From the NCBI GenBank assembly GCA_001600175.1, contig BCJC01000005.1, positions 1,964,471 to 2,028,470 of the forward strand: 64,000 bases of DNA, given 5' to 3'. The position numbers and the translations under genes are program-made. Positions 26,337-36,920 of this stretch are shown here, in pieces. How positions within the stretch are numbered: position 1 is the stretch's first letter; every line of letters starts with the position of its first letter. The DNA is from Erythrobasidium yunnanense. Taxonomy: Eukaryota; Basidiomycota; Cystobasidiomycetes; Erythrobasidiales; Erythrobasidiaceae. Under the pieces are notes generated by a model. The model searched no databases. It had not been told where the DNA came from and was given only the letters and a program-made list of their open reading frames with translations.

Positions 26337-26627
26337 TCACCACTTCCTTCCCACCTGCGATGACCGTCAGCGGCGAGCATGCAGTACGGGAGAAGCTGGC
26401 CTACCGCTTTCGTGACGCATTGCTTGAATGCCTTGAATTGCTCTTCGCACATGTTCTTCTCGACTTCTAGGTATCTAGCGTTGATACATGCACCATACGC
26501 GGCAGCCTGGAAGCAGCGTCATTCGATGTTCCGACATTCTAGCAGTAAGATCACTGCACACCTCTTTGGAGCATCCTGCTACAGCTTTGGACATCTTTGC
26601 GATAGGCTGAGCATCCCGTGGTTTCAT
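26337..26627 (-). CDS. NDUFAF8: twin CX9C protein, NDUFAF8-like
   Basis: Three small exons: 26562-26627, 26405-26506 and a six-codon last exon 26337-26354. All junctions are phase 0 with GT-AG borders, and CTGAC precedes the last acceptor. The 61-aa product starts MKPRDAQPIAKMSKAVAG, followed by C-SKEAAAYGA-C and, 18 residues on, C-EEQFKAFKQ-C: two exact CX9C motifs. 'EAAAYGACI' is the hallmark of NDUFAF8 (C17orf89), a complex I assembly factor paired with NDUFAF5 in mitochondria. Import would follow the Mia40 disulfide relay of the intermembrane space. It ends KAVGRKW. The gene is too fragmented to show as one long frame, so it would be easy to miss. Confidence 0.8.
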
Positions 26628-27202
26628 GCTTGCTTTCGTGTTTCAATCGATTGAAGCGAGAGAACAGCTTGTCTTCGCTCGCACTCGTCAAACACCAAGA
26701 TCTATTCACGATGAGCATCAAGCATGATCTACACTCTTCTGACAACAACGTCGTAATGATCATGACCCTCCGCCCTCCTGCCTCTGCCATCCGAACTTTC
26801 TGCTGCACCCTCGAAAATTTGCAACCACTTCGACAGCCAGAGCAAGTGCTGTCGCGCTTATCAGGACCGTGATAACTACCAAACTGCGCAATTCCTACAT
26901 GCAGACTTGGCTTTAACGCGTTCCGAGATCCTCGTCAAGCTTCATTCCGTTTGTTTCAATTCAAGAGGAATGCATTCGCGCAGCTTGCTGGAAGAGATCA
27001 TGAACACATCGATCGTGTTGTGAAAGCATGAGGTATTTGGCGAAAAGCAGGCAGACTAGAAGGCTAGAACAGTTTTACGTGCGGAGCCTGCAATACATTG
27101 TAGTCAGATAGCATGGCAGCCCTGTATTGTTACACCTTCTGTACAACACACCTCTTTACCATGACACGTCAGCACCAGGCTGTTATTCCCTTCGCCAGAT
27201 CT
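26628..27202. other. intergenic region upstream of NDUFAF8-like gene
   Basis: 575 bp; holds the promoter side of the CX9C gene and the 3' end of the questin-oxidase-like gene. Short frames on both strands look random. Confidence 0.35.
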
Positions 27203-29655
27203 TCAAGCGTCCTGATCCACTGCTCTCCCCTTGCCCTTATCCATCTTTTTCGGTTGTTGCGATTCTTCTTGTTTGGCATTGGCATTCGTCTCTTCTTGCC
27301 ATGCTTCGTCAAAGCCTAGCACGCTCATATCCCAGCTCCCCGTTCCTTGCCCTTCGTGCTCCCAGCCCATAGTCTCCATCAACATGCCGGCGAGCTGCAA
27401 GTCGGACAAAGGTCAGCATGTGCATCTCGACAATAAGACTGCTGCCCTCACTCGTATGAAGATGCTGCCGTCCATCAGATGCGTGCCAGGTACGCCGCTT
27501 GCGTAGATTCCAGGAGGAGCCATGCCGAAGTGTTGCGCAGCGAAGGCTAGTGACCGAGCCATCCTAACAGGCAGAAAAGCACTCAGAATGGTGATGATCT
27601 TCATTGCAAGCCGACCTTACTTTGTGGTGTGTTCATCGCTGTGATCTTGCACAGACTCGATGATGCTTCCCCATACTGCTGCGCTAGACTGTTTCTTCCT
27701 CTTCCCGCTCATTGATTCCGGCGTAGGCGAGCGAGTCTGAGTGACTCTAGGCGTCCGCACTCCTTCCTCCTCGACTTCATGCACAAACAGCTCTTGCGGC
27801 TTCTCTTCTGCCGGCGAGTCGAGCGGAATATCAACTTGGGATGATGAATCATTCTTTACTGGGTCCTCCTTGTCGTCTGCATCACCGTTATTCTGGGCAT
27901 GACCGTTCGGCACTACTGAAGGTAGAGCACGTTCTTTCCCGTTCGGCTTGTCCGCATCTTCCTGTTTCTTCAAGCTCTCGTCTCTCGTCTGCACTTCATC
28001 GGTACCTCCTTTGTCGATCCTGCGTTGTATTGCGCTCGTCTCGTACGCTTGACTTTCTGGCGGCTGAGGATACGGTGTCGCTGCCATGAGCACTTGTTCG
28101 ATGTATAGGAAGGGTCTGCATCAAGCTCTTATCAGTGTATGTTCTGTACTGCCACGAAGTACGCCAACCTACCTGCCTCTCGACACCCAATACGCGATCA
28201 TTACTCTGAAATGCGAATGAAGAAGGGCTATTCTGCTTGAGGGAGACAGCGCTTCTAGCATACCAGGAAGGAAGATAGCGGATGTGAGGGTGTGCATGAG
28301 GAAGAAGTCGAGACGAGTCGCATAACCAGGTCTTGACGAAGCTCCAACGAGGACAGTAGCGATCCAGAAGAGCTCTTCCGTCTTCTCTACAATTTCCGTC
28401 CATCCTCCCGACTCATCTATGACCCATTCTTCGCACCATGCGCGTATAAGCTGTCCTCGATTCCGTAGTGCCGTTTTCAATCTTGGGAAATCATCTTTTC
28501 CATTCGCTTGTCCAGCTGCCAAACGTGGATCACCAAGTATATGTGAGAGGATAGTGAAGCCTGATAGGCCCTTGCGAGGATGTCGAGGACGAGATGGATC
28601 GAGTTGCATAGCTGTTGCTGAAAAGGATTCTTTCTTTGTCGATGTGGAAAGCTTAAGTGCACCGAAGCGGGAGAAGGCAGAAGATAGAGGAGAGCTGGAA
28701 GTAGGAGCGTTCGATAGGCTTGGCCAGCCAGGTGGAAACAGGGCTTCGTTGTCAGGCGAATGCACACACGCTTGAGCGAGGCTGAGCAGATCCAAGATCA
28801 GTATCGGCCGCTGTTGTTTGGGAAGGAAGAAGAGCTGTACCCTTCAGCTACAAGTGCGTCCAGTCCAAACTCGACACCGTGCCCCATCTGGATAAGTGGA
28901 TGTATGGCTCCAGATACCGCTCTGCGTACAGCCAAGCAGTCAGTTTGATGAACAAAGCCAGGTTATATTGGATTTACCTAATCAGCAGCTTGCCCTCCTT
29001 GAACTTGAACAGGTAACGTTCCAGAGTTGCTGCCGATCCATACTGTTCAATTTCTCCCGTGAAGAAAACTAGATAGCTCGAGTAGTAGCTGCAGATACCA
29101 TTAGATTGGTGTAAAGCAGTATCGTAGCTAGCTAAGCTCACTCGTCCTTCCCAAGCCAGCGCGTCCAATTCTGAAACGAGATCTTGTTCTTCTGCAAGTC
29201 GCACATCGGTTTCTGGGACATTGAATGAAGCTTGTAGATGTCCTGTGAAAGTCAATCAGCACATATGACTTGATGTACGCAGAGGGTCGTTGCACACTCT
29301 GATATGGTCCGGTGACGCTCCAAGCGAGTAGCTAGCCAGGATAGCATGGGATAGATGGTTATGCAGACCATCTGTAGTGAATTGCCAGTCGAACTGTTGC
29401 TCCATCTCAGCTCATTTGCGCAGGCCGGATCCTAGATGACCCCTATCTTCGGTGACCTTTACCTTTACGTGGTTTTCCTGGGTCGTGGACATATTAGCAC
29501 TGTACAAGCATTGTCTAAGCTGCTACTAGACGTACCTGTAACACTTCTTGAGCTGCTTTGGCGCTCTCGTACGTCGGGCCTGGGATGCGCAGAGCACCTT
29601 GCGAGGGCAGCCTAACTCGTCCCAAGAGAGCTTGCTCGTCAGAGCTTAAAGGCAT
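27203..29655 (-). CDS. questin oxidase-like protein (DUF4243)
   Basis: Multi-exon gene starting MPLSSDEQALLGRVRLPSQG at 29655. Family blocks are visible in order: DGLHNHLSHAILASYSLGAS (the NHxxH...ALGAS block), DTALHQSNGICSYYSSYLVF, a piece with IHPLIQMGHGVEFGLDALVAEG, then the long exon 28169-28795 with GFTILSHILGDPRL and RLDFFLMHTLTSAIFLP, and finally LAGMLMETMGWEHEGQG...GFDEAWQEE. The His-containing blocks are those expected of DUF4243/questin oxidases, Baeyer-Villiger-type enzymes known from anthraquinone pathways. Here no biosynthetic cluster surrounds it, so the physiological substrate is unknown. An inserted low-complexity acidic region (27660-28050) with many Glu/Asp/Lys is an oddity. 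Exon borders in the middle are approximate. Confidence 0.72.
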
Positions 29656-29940
29656 CGTTTGTGGTCAACCCTTGTTGGTTTGTATGTTTCCTAGCGTCCC
29701 TTAAACGGTTGTGAAATTTCGCTGGAAATGGTCGTTTCGAAAGAGGCAACAGCAACCGGGTCACATGTCAAAGACAGGAAAGTAGGAAAGCTTTTACGGC
29801 CTTCTGATGGGTATAATATCTTTGCATAGATTGCGCATGCATCTGCATTGCTACAACGCTAATTTTCTCGCTGACTTTTGGCCTGAGTGCTCAAGCAAGT
29901 CGCGGTTATTTGTCATTTCTTCGTCTCTCTTTCGCCTGAT

Positions 29941-30647
29941 TTAGACGGCCTGGTTGGAGAGTCCCTCGCTGTAGCAGATCATCAGCTTTGTACTCAGCTG
30001 GAACATGGACAGGCAGCCCACCTGAAGGATCTTGCGATGGTGCGGATAGCATCGACCTGGTCTGACGAAGTGAGGATAACGAGGACAAGCGAAGCAGTCA
30101 AGGAAGCGACGATGGTGTTTCCGCCCTAAACGCAAAACATCAGTATGGAATCTCATGGCGCAAAAGTAGAAGAAGCGCACCTCTCCCTCAGCGACGAGAG
30201 TGTCATCATCGGCGGACTTGACAGAGTAGCTCTTTCCTTGGACCTTGATGGAGTTCTTTGGCTGGCCAGCAGGGAGGGTAGAAGCAAGGATGGCATCTTG
30301 GATAGCTACGACTTCCTCGGTCGAGAGCTAAAAGATCCCAAAATGTTAGCAGGGCATCATAAAAGCCGGACTGTTGGACACACCTCAAATGACTCTGCAT
30401 CGCTGGCTACTCGCATACTGTCGTCTCGGTCGAAGAGGGATGCATGCGTGATAGGGTGTCGAACACCTCCGCTGCTCAGTACTCGGTTATCCAGCAGCTC
30501 CTGGTAGTCGAGCTTTGCGAGCTGCAGACACCATCATCACTAGCATCAATGTAAGGAGTAAGAATTGCCTACCTTGCTATCCTGAGCTGGTCCAGCCTGG
30601 CGGATACCGTTGAAATCGCTTGAAAGTCCGTCTGCAGTGTTTGCCAT
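29941..30647 (-). CDS. divergent profilin-like protein
   Basis: Starts MANTADGLSSDFNGIRQAG at 30647 and is built from five exons. The order resembles profilin: KLDYQELLDNRVLSSGGV (compare the WQxYVDxxL...G start), THASLFDRDDS, LSTEEVVAIQDAIL (the 'TPEEVKAI' helix), IKVQGKSYSVKSADDDTLVA, GGNTIVASLTASLVLVILTS and a C-terminal helix DAIRTIARSF. The N-terminus is about 25 residues longer than typical profilin, and the W at the start of helix 1 is missing. Profilins bind actin monomers and proline-rich stretches. The last junction (to EGLSNQAV at 29941) was preferred over read-through to a stop at 29994 because it gives a helix-like end. The family call is moderate. Confidence 0.5.
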
Positions 30648-30963
30648 GGTTGCTTATGAGTTTGTTGAGAAAGTATACGTGACTTTTGAAGAATCAGTAT
30701 TTATGTAGAAAAGAAGGGAAGGCTGCACGCCAAAAGCTCAAGCAAGTTGACAGCGTCATTTCACTTTCCATCAGCATCATAGGAGATCTGCCAGGCACAC
30801 GATGCAGCCAAAGTGGCAATGATATCGCGTCTCAAAGCACATAAGAGTACGTTAATTGAATAGCTGTACGTGTTACACACAACATTTTACTCTTTCAGGC
30901 CAATCCGTCCAATCCAGCATGGATTACTTCGAAGTTCGAAAAGAAAGCTGTATTCCCGCTCAG
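30648..30963. other. intergenic region between profilin-like gene and RFA3
   Basis: 316 bp between two minus-strand genes, holding the profilin-like promoter and RFA3 3' end. No gene-like frame seen. Confidence 0.35.
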
Positions 30964-31981
30964 CTAGTACATCCCTCCGTTACTCTGCTCTTCTCCGTGG
31001 AACATATGCGAATATTTGTGACTTGCTTGCACGACAGCTTCCCACATAGCCAGGTCTGCGAGAGAACCGCGTCAGTCGGAGTTGTCCTGAAGGGCTCTGG
31101 GGACGACCGGCTTACCGATGTTGTCTCCCATATTGTAGCTCGTAAGCTCAGTCATGGAAGTTTCGCTTGAGACGCGTCCGATGATCTGAGAACAAGTTTG
31201 ATTAGCTTGATTCTGTGTTCTCGGCTATCGAGGATGCTTACCTCCACATAGACATCAGAGAAGTTGGAGTCCTGTCGTTCCATATGTCAATATACTGTCA
31301 TGTGAGAATAGGCGGAGCCAAACCGTACCCTGTTGAGCTTGATCGTAACCTTGAAGACCGAAAACACATCAGGTCTTTCCCTCAACAGCAAAGAGAGCTG
31401 AGCTGCACCTGTCCCTGATCACTTGCTTCTACTACAGCCGTATCGCCTTCGAGCTGGAACAGAAACCGCGATTAGCTATGCTCTGCGAACACACTTCGAT
31501 GGCGGATAGAACTTACGCGAAGCACCTTTCCCATAAGCCTAACAGTCTTGCCATCTGATTGTGTAGAAAGAATACATATCAATCAGCTTGCTATTCGGTG
31601 TTCTTTGACTTTCGCAAATGCTCGAAGTACGGGATGCACGCAGAGTACGAGTGAGAGCGGAGGGCGGGCATGTTAGAAATGTTATCCGGAGCAGGAGGAT
31701 ATCTTGATAGCGTTCAAGTATGCTTTAAAAGAGCTCGTCTGGGACCGTTCTTGCTTGAGCAGGACAGACGAGTTCGCATCCGGAGATGGCTGCCAGAAGT
31801 GATGGCATAAAGTCACTTGCACAATGTAGTACGCTGTCATCGGGACTTGCTCCTTTCTGCGCATTGTTTCGAGATTTTGACGCGTCGCTCGAGCAGGCGT
31901 AAAAACAGCAGGACTTCGTGCTCGAAACTTACTGTATTCGCTCAGCAGAGCAGAGTTGATACGTGGTGTTCTGATGCTCAT
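30964..31981 (-). CDS. RFA3: replication protein A 14-kDa subunit
   Basis: Six or more small exons spell an OB-fold protein: MSIRTPRINSALLSEYN, GKTVRLMGKVLR, LEGDTAVVEASDQGQ, VTIKLNR, DSNFSDVYVE, IIGRVSSETSMTELTSYNMG, then DLAMWEAVVQASHKY. This is the full RPA14/Rfa3 pattern (PRVNS...L.GKV...GD.A.V.A.D...V.......NF.D..VE.IG.V......). The C-terminal tail is GEEQSNGGMY with stop at 30964. The protein is the smallest subunit of the single-strand DNA-binding complex RPA and acts in replication and repair, like neighbouring POL2. Intron 1 (31555-31932) is 378 nt, several times longer than the others here, and contains an ACGCGT. Exon 1 is only 49 nt. Confidence 0.88.
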
Positions 31982-32354
31982 GATGCTGCGTGTGCTAGAG
32001 GTGCTGTTTCTCCCGGTTTATATATCGTTTGAGTCGCTCAAAGCTGAAGAGCCGACGCCTTCTTTCTCTCTTAACGATAGGAAAGCTGGAAAGAGGCAGC
32101 GGAAGCTCTCTTTCCAACGCTCTGACCATGAAACAAAGCGATACAAAGCTAGCTTCTCCACCTGTTTGTCGTACAAGCTCATCAAGCGCATTCTGGGTTC
32201 TGAAGCAATCAAGCTCGTCTCTCAACACACATATGACACGTTAACATGCAGTCTCAGATTTCCGCAAGCTCATAGAATACACTATTCACTCGACGAGATC
32301 CTGTTACGATTCCACCACCGACCACCAAGGCTGCCGGATCTCGCATCTACGATA
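31982..32354. other. intergenic region upstream of RFA3
   Basis: 373 bp between two minus-strand genes. A 216-codon open frame on the + strand crosses this region and the next gene, but it begins at a non-ATG codon and reads like a shadow. Confidence 0.35.
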
Positions 32355-32654
32355 TCAGATCTCCTTTCCAGCTCTAGCAGCTTCGACATGCTCCTCTTTA
32401 CCTCCATAGAGCTTCAAGAAATGAGCGAAAGTCTCGTTCGAAACTCTCTGTCCAAAGCCGATCTGGGCTGTATGAATCTGGAAGTAGTACCCAGACTGGC
32501 TCCCATCGATTGCTTCGATGATGGAGAGCTTTTCACCCTCGTTGTTGCTCTCGTAGTGCAGACGAGCATCGCTGGCATTCAGGAAGAACCCGGTAACGTG
32601 GTCTAGGCCGTACGTGACGGTGATGGGTCCTTGCTTAAGAGTGCAGCTGAACAT
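32355..32654 (-). CDS. hypothetical protein, 99 aa
   Basis: Single exon starting MFSCTLKQGPITVTYGLDHV at 32654. The frame has a balanced composition with motifs such as VTGFFLNASDARLHY and SGYYFQIHTAQIGFGQ, then a helical end KLYGGKEEHVEAARAGKEI. The alternation of strands and the late helix suggest a small compact domain. I do not recognise the family. An open extension upstream lacks a better ATG. It lies between RFA3 and SHE9, all on the minus strand. Confidence 0.5.
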   Translation of the reverse strand: MFSCTLKQGPITVTYGLDHVTGFFLNASDARLHYESNNEGEKLSIIEAIDGSQSGYYFQIHTAQIGFGQRVSNETFAHFLKLYGGKEEHVEAARAGKEI

Positions 32655-32887
32655 AGCGATACTGATTACGTGAACGATGCGAGGCTGAAGAGTCAACGCC
32701 GAGTCAGCTCGATGTAGGACAACTGGGGCAGCAGCCAGCGCTCGAGCGTGGCATTACTAAGGAGATTAATGAGCAATGACTCACGAAGCTGGCTAGTTTA
32801 CTAGGCTTGAAGAGAAGAGAAGGAAAGGAAGAAGAGCAGAGCGAGAATCATCTTCGACAAGGTCAGCGAGCAGCTCGCTTATTGCCG

Positions 32888-33130
32888 TCAGTCGAACACG
32901 ACACACATGACCGAGTCAGCACGCCCTCCACGTATAACAGCTCCTCCACGCATCTCAGCTTCGATTAGGACGTGTCGAACAGGTTGTTCGTCGATCTGGC
33001 TGCTCGGTCTAATCTCGAGATGGACGGCCAGCGAGCCCTCCTTAGCCTCGCCTTCAAACACTATGCAAGGTCTCGTGTGTCTGAGTTGTGATTTGCATGT
33101 CTTGATTAGGCTTCCTTTTCTATTCTTCAT
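32888..33130 (-). CDS. possible small ORF downstream of SHE9
   Basis: An 80-codon ATG frame ten bases after the SHE9 stop. The part from RPCIVFEGEAKEGSLAVHLE onward looks coding (IDEQPVRHVLIEAEMRGGAV). It may be an exon of a neighbouring gene or chance. No family recognised. Confidence 0.25.
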   Translation of the reverse strand: MKNRKGSLIKTCKSQLRHTRPCIVFEGEAKEGSLAVHLEIRPSSQIDEQPVRHVLIEAEMRGGAVIRGGRADSVMCVVFD

Positions 33131-33139
33131 TCTTCGATA

Positions 33140-34444
33140 TCACCTAAACAATACCTGCCATAGGCTGACCGCTACACCTCCCACGATAGACCCTGCCGCG
33201 CCTATGTACCACAGGTCTCTTTCCGCGTATGACTGGTGCCGAGCTTTGGTAGCTTTTCCTTCTGTCGTGAGTACTGAGGATGCTTCGCCCTCGTCCGCTG
33301 TCAGCGTCGGCTGCTGACCCTGCTCGTATTCCAGAAGTGTAGGTAGAGGAGGTGATGATAGGACTTCAGGTTGTGTAGGGAGAGTGTGTTGCTGTTCCTG
33401 CTGATTCCAAGTTGCCAGATTCCCTGTATTCTTTAACAGCAAGAACCGTAGATCCTCCAAATTTTCCCTCAGTGCATCTTTATTCTGTTCATCCCTCTCC
33501 TTGATCCTCCCTTCCACTTCCCTAACCATCCTGCGCCTCTTATACGGCTCCACCAATATCAGCGCCATCAAGAATATGCATATATTGAGCGCCGTGATGC
33601 CCAACGAGCCGTATGTGCTCAATGACCGTATCTTGTCACTCCACACTTGTTCTTCATGATACCTATCGAGGATGGTGCGCATCAAATCGCTTAACCCTTT
33701 CTCGACGCTCTCTTCGGCTCGTACAGAGTCGAGACGCGTTTCTCGCTCTTTTGCTTCGTTGGCGTGGTCAAGCGAGACGAGCTCTGTAAAGCGTGTCACG
33801 TCGCTAGCTAGCCAGTTGGATTTGCGTGAGAGTAGGTCATTGACTTCGCGCTGTGATCAAGGAACAGATAGAGTCAGGAAGGTTTAAGCTGGCGGTATTG
33901 TAGTTGATGGTGAGCTTACCCCACTCGCAGCCCTCTCCTCCATTGCTTGTGCATGTTTCTCCTTTGCTTCTCTCGCCTGTTCTCTAGCCAGCTTCAATTC
34001 CTCCTCTTTCAGCTTCACTGCCAGTTTCAGTTTATCTATATCTGCGTATCCTGTAGCTTGATTGATCTTTCCACTCGCTTCTCCTAGCCTGTTTAGAAGT
34101 GTAGCCTGTTTGAGTGTTAAGGTGGTCATGGCTTGATTGCGTAGAGTGTGTAGTCTAGCTAGGGCGAGGGAGGAGAGGGGAGAGGGCGATGCACTGGATG
34201 TACTGCTGCTGCCATTGCCATGACTGCCCTTGTTGCTGTCATTGTTCTTGCTTGTGCTGGATGTTGTTGATGCTGCTGCTGATGATGATAGAGTTGCTTC
34301 CTCCCTCTCACTCGAGGTAGACGCTGATTGATGTCTTCTCCTCGATGCTAGTGATGCTCTCTTCACTGCTAGTCTAGCCTGCTGCCGGATACACGCAGGA
34401 CACGACAGAGACATCGCGACACAGAGAGACAAGCCAAGGCACAT
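33140..34444 (-). CDS. SHE9: mitochondrial inner membrane protein She9/Mdm33
   Basis: Two exons. The N-terminus (MCLGLSLCVAMSLSCPACIR, then RR-rich) fits a mitochondrial presequence and is followed by a Ser-rich stretch. The family core starts at LLNRLGEASGKINQATGYAD and runs through a long coiled coil (LKEEELKLAREQAREAKEKH), across the intron into REVNDLLSRKSNWLASDVTR, with FTELVSLDHANEAKERETR next. A transmembrane segment (LGITALNICIFLMALILVEP) precedes a second coil, and a last hydrophobic segment IGAAGSIVGGVAVSLWQVLF ends the protein. Mdm33/She9 forms oligomers in the matrix-facing inner membrane and affects inner-membrane fission and shape. The insertion between coil 2 and the last helix is long and Gln/Pro-rich. 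Confidence 0.92.
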
Positions 34445-34456
34445 CTTCCAACTCTC

Positions 34457-34864
34457 TTAACTCAAGACTCGCTCTTTCCTTCGCTCCAACGTCTTCTCAT
34501 ACTGCATACAAAGCTGATGAGGGAAGCTACAACCTCGAAACAATGCTTCTTCCTGCAATCTTCTCGCGTTCTCCCTCCCAACGGCCTGCCCAAACACCGC
34601 GACAACTGACGCACAACACCCGAAAACTCGCTCGTCATGCTTCTCTTCTCATCCGGATACTGCAGCTTGTCTTTCAGCCAATTCACGTTCACCCTCTGTA
34701 TTCCTACGCTTTCTGACAGCTGACCTCTGCAGCTGAGCTAGCTTGAGCGAGATGGGGTGAGCAGCCTTCATGGTAGCAGCGATATCGAGGCTCACCATCT
34801 TCTTCGGGTCACGCAGCCTCCTAGACGTACACGCCAGAACATGCAAGTATCTCCCATCAAGCAT
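34457..34864 (-). CDS. possible small gene, unknown
   Basis: An ATG frame from 34864 (MLDGRYLHVLACTSRRLRDP...) can splice in phase (donor GTGAAC after 'RNTE', acceptor gtcag) to a second exon reading VVAVFGQAVGRENARRLQEE and ending YEKTLERRKERVLS at 34457. The second exon looks coding. Other splice choices exist. It would end 13 bp before the SHE9 start and overlap the 5' side of the coiled-coil gene on the other strand. No family recognised. Confidence 0.3.
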
Positions 34865-34913
34865 AGCGCACGGTCTGCTGCTGACTGCTTATCGGGCCTG
34901 CAGGGAACGCCCC

Positions 34914-36697
34914 AACGCATTCAGAGAGGCAGCACAAGCAGGAGCTGCATGTGAGTTTTATCTCTCCTTGTTCCTTGAAATCTAGTCTGATCCCTGCCAC
35001 CACAACAGAGACTGGAGGACGCTGAGCATGCAAAGGTTTCTTATCGATTCTCCCCATCAACTCGAGAACCCGCTGACGACAACTCCAGCAACGCAGCATC
35101 AAGCATGAGCTCGAAACGCTTGAAAAGGTTGAAGAACTACGACGAGAAGGGACTCACAACACCCAAGAACTGCTCAATGCCCACGAACGCCGCCGTGCCA
35201 TTTCAGGTCTCGAAAATTCTCAACGCTTAGCGATTATGGAGCGCGAGAACCAAGCTAGACTCATGAATAGCGCTCGTCTATCGCCTGCTCATACTATGCT
35301 AAGCAGCCCGATGATGGGTGGAAGTCAGTATGCCGCTAGTCCAATGCTGGGCGTAGGTGGCCATACGCCTCGCGCAAAATCCGTCTCTGGAATAGGCATG
35401 GGAGCAGCAGCTACTGCTGACCTACTAGCAAGAGAACGACTCGCACACGCAAATGCTCAGAGACACGCTACGTCCGTAGCTGCAGCAAACATGCTTTCTC
35501 CGCACTCAGCTACCTTAACCCCTTTCCCATCTTCGCCCCAAATTCGCACTCGCGCTGTGTCTGGATCAGGGCTGCACCACGGCCTCGCTTCTCCAGGCAT
35601 GGGAAGTCACATGTCCGGCGCCCAAATGGAGCGTATGAAGCTCGAAGCCAAGAAAGCCGAGCTTCTAGACAGAGAGCATCGATTAGAACAAGCTAAGCTC
35701 AACAGACTGAAAGCACAGCGAAGTGCTGTTGATCTAGATAGACAGGAGAGAGCACTGAGGGACAGAGAGAGGGACTTGAGGGATAGAACGGCAAGAGAGG
35801 AAAGACATAGAATGAGGGATCGAGAAGAGGCCAGATTGAGGAACGTACAGCATGAGATAGAGCTGGAGGACCAGCTCAGGCGATTGTCCGTTAACGTACG
35901 TCCCTACTGTCTCTCAAGTCATCAATCCCTTGACCGACTGATTCTTCTGTCTTACCACTCCTTCTTGCCCCGTGCACTTTCGCTGGATTCCCTATACCAT
36001 GCTTCTCCATGTGCAGACACCCTCCCTGAATCCGCTCAATGTCTCTCCCGGCAGAGGCCACGCACGACACCTCAGCTCCCCTGGTCTCGCCGGTATGGGC
36101 ATATCCAACGATCCCATGCTTTCATCACCTCTTCTAGCTGGAGGAAGTCATCATTTAGGCAGTGGAGCAGGCCTCCTCAGTCCTCAAGGCTATTCACCTA
36201 CCCAATCTCTCGGCGGCGGACTCGGACATGGTCGATCTCGATCTCATTCTTCAGTAGGACTTGGAGGAAGCGGCATCGATCCTGGTTTACTGGCAGAAGC
36301 TCGATCTCTAGGTATTCCGATGTCACCAAGTCTAGGAGGCGGAGCTGTAGGCGGCATGTCTCCTCGCATGGCTGCTTTCCCTTCTGCTCCTTCTCGCTCT
36401 CCTCGCATGTCAATGAGCAATAACTTCGAGGACGATCTCATGGCCGCTCAGCTCGCTGGCGGTTCACGATCTAGAAGAGGCTCACTCAGCAGTCCTATGG
36501 GAATGGGAGTGATGAATGATTTCGGAGGAGCTGGTGCAGGAGGAGAGATGTATGATTTGCCGCCTATGTCCAGGTCGAGAAGAGGATCGCTGGCGGGAGG
36601 TTCGCCTGGAATGGGTCAGCTCGATGGCTATTCAAGAGGAAGACTCGATAGCTTGCCGTTCGATGAGAGACCGCTTTTCGATACAAGAGGATATTAG
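34914..36697 (+). CDS. coiled-coil, Ser/Gly/Met-rich protein, 5' end unresolved
   Basis: Exons joined through 34914-36697. The early exons read RQHKQELHRLEDAEHAK then QRSIKHELETLEKVEELRRE, a coiled coil; the next region is rich in Ser, Gly, Met and Pro. A second, strongly charged coiled coil follows (KKAELLDREHRLEQAKLNRL, then ERALRDRERDLRDRTAREER). After an intron (35897 to about 36018) the C-terminal part is Gly/Ser/Met-rich and disordered. SRSRRGSL occurs twice in it (near 36465 and 36571), the form of basophilic kinase sites such as those of PKA. The organisation suggests a scaffold or cortical protein, but I do not recognise a family. The first exon and ATG could not be fixed. Confidence 0.6.
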
Positions 36698-36920
36698 ATG
36701 ACCATTGCTTTAAAAGCAGGAAATGGCGCGATGAAATCTGACGATCGATGACCACGGAACGAGATAGACATCAGCTGTGCTGCAGGATCAGCTACGCTCT
36801 CTATGTAGTAGTTTCTTTCTGATGAAACGAGCTGTACTTGGGTAGATTGGCAGTGTTGCGCTGTACAACAAGATATGGATTCTTTTTCTCGTCGTTCCTG
36901 TTCACGCAGCGCCTGATTCG

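Noticed and set aside
31555-31932. snoRNA inside RFA3 intron 1
   Set aside because: Box-C-like CGATGAC and a distant CTGA are too far apart and imperfect.
31956-32606. 216-codon + strand frame over RFA3 exon 1 and the 99-aa gene
   Set aside because: It starts at a non-ATG codon, runs antisense to well-supported exons and shows Ser/Leu-rich shadow composition.
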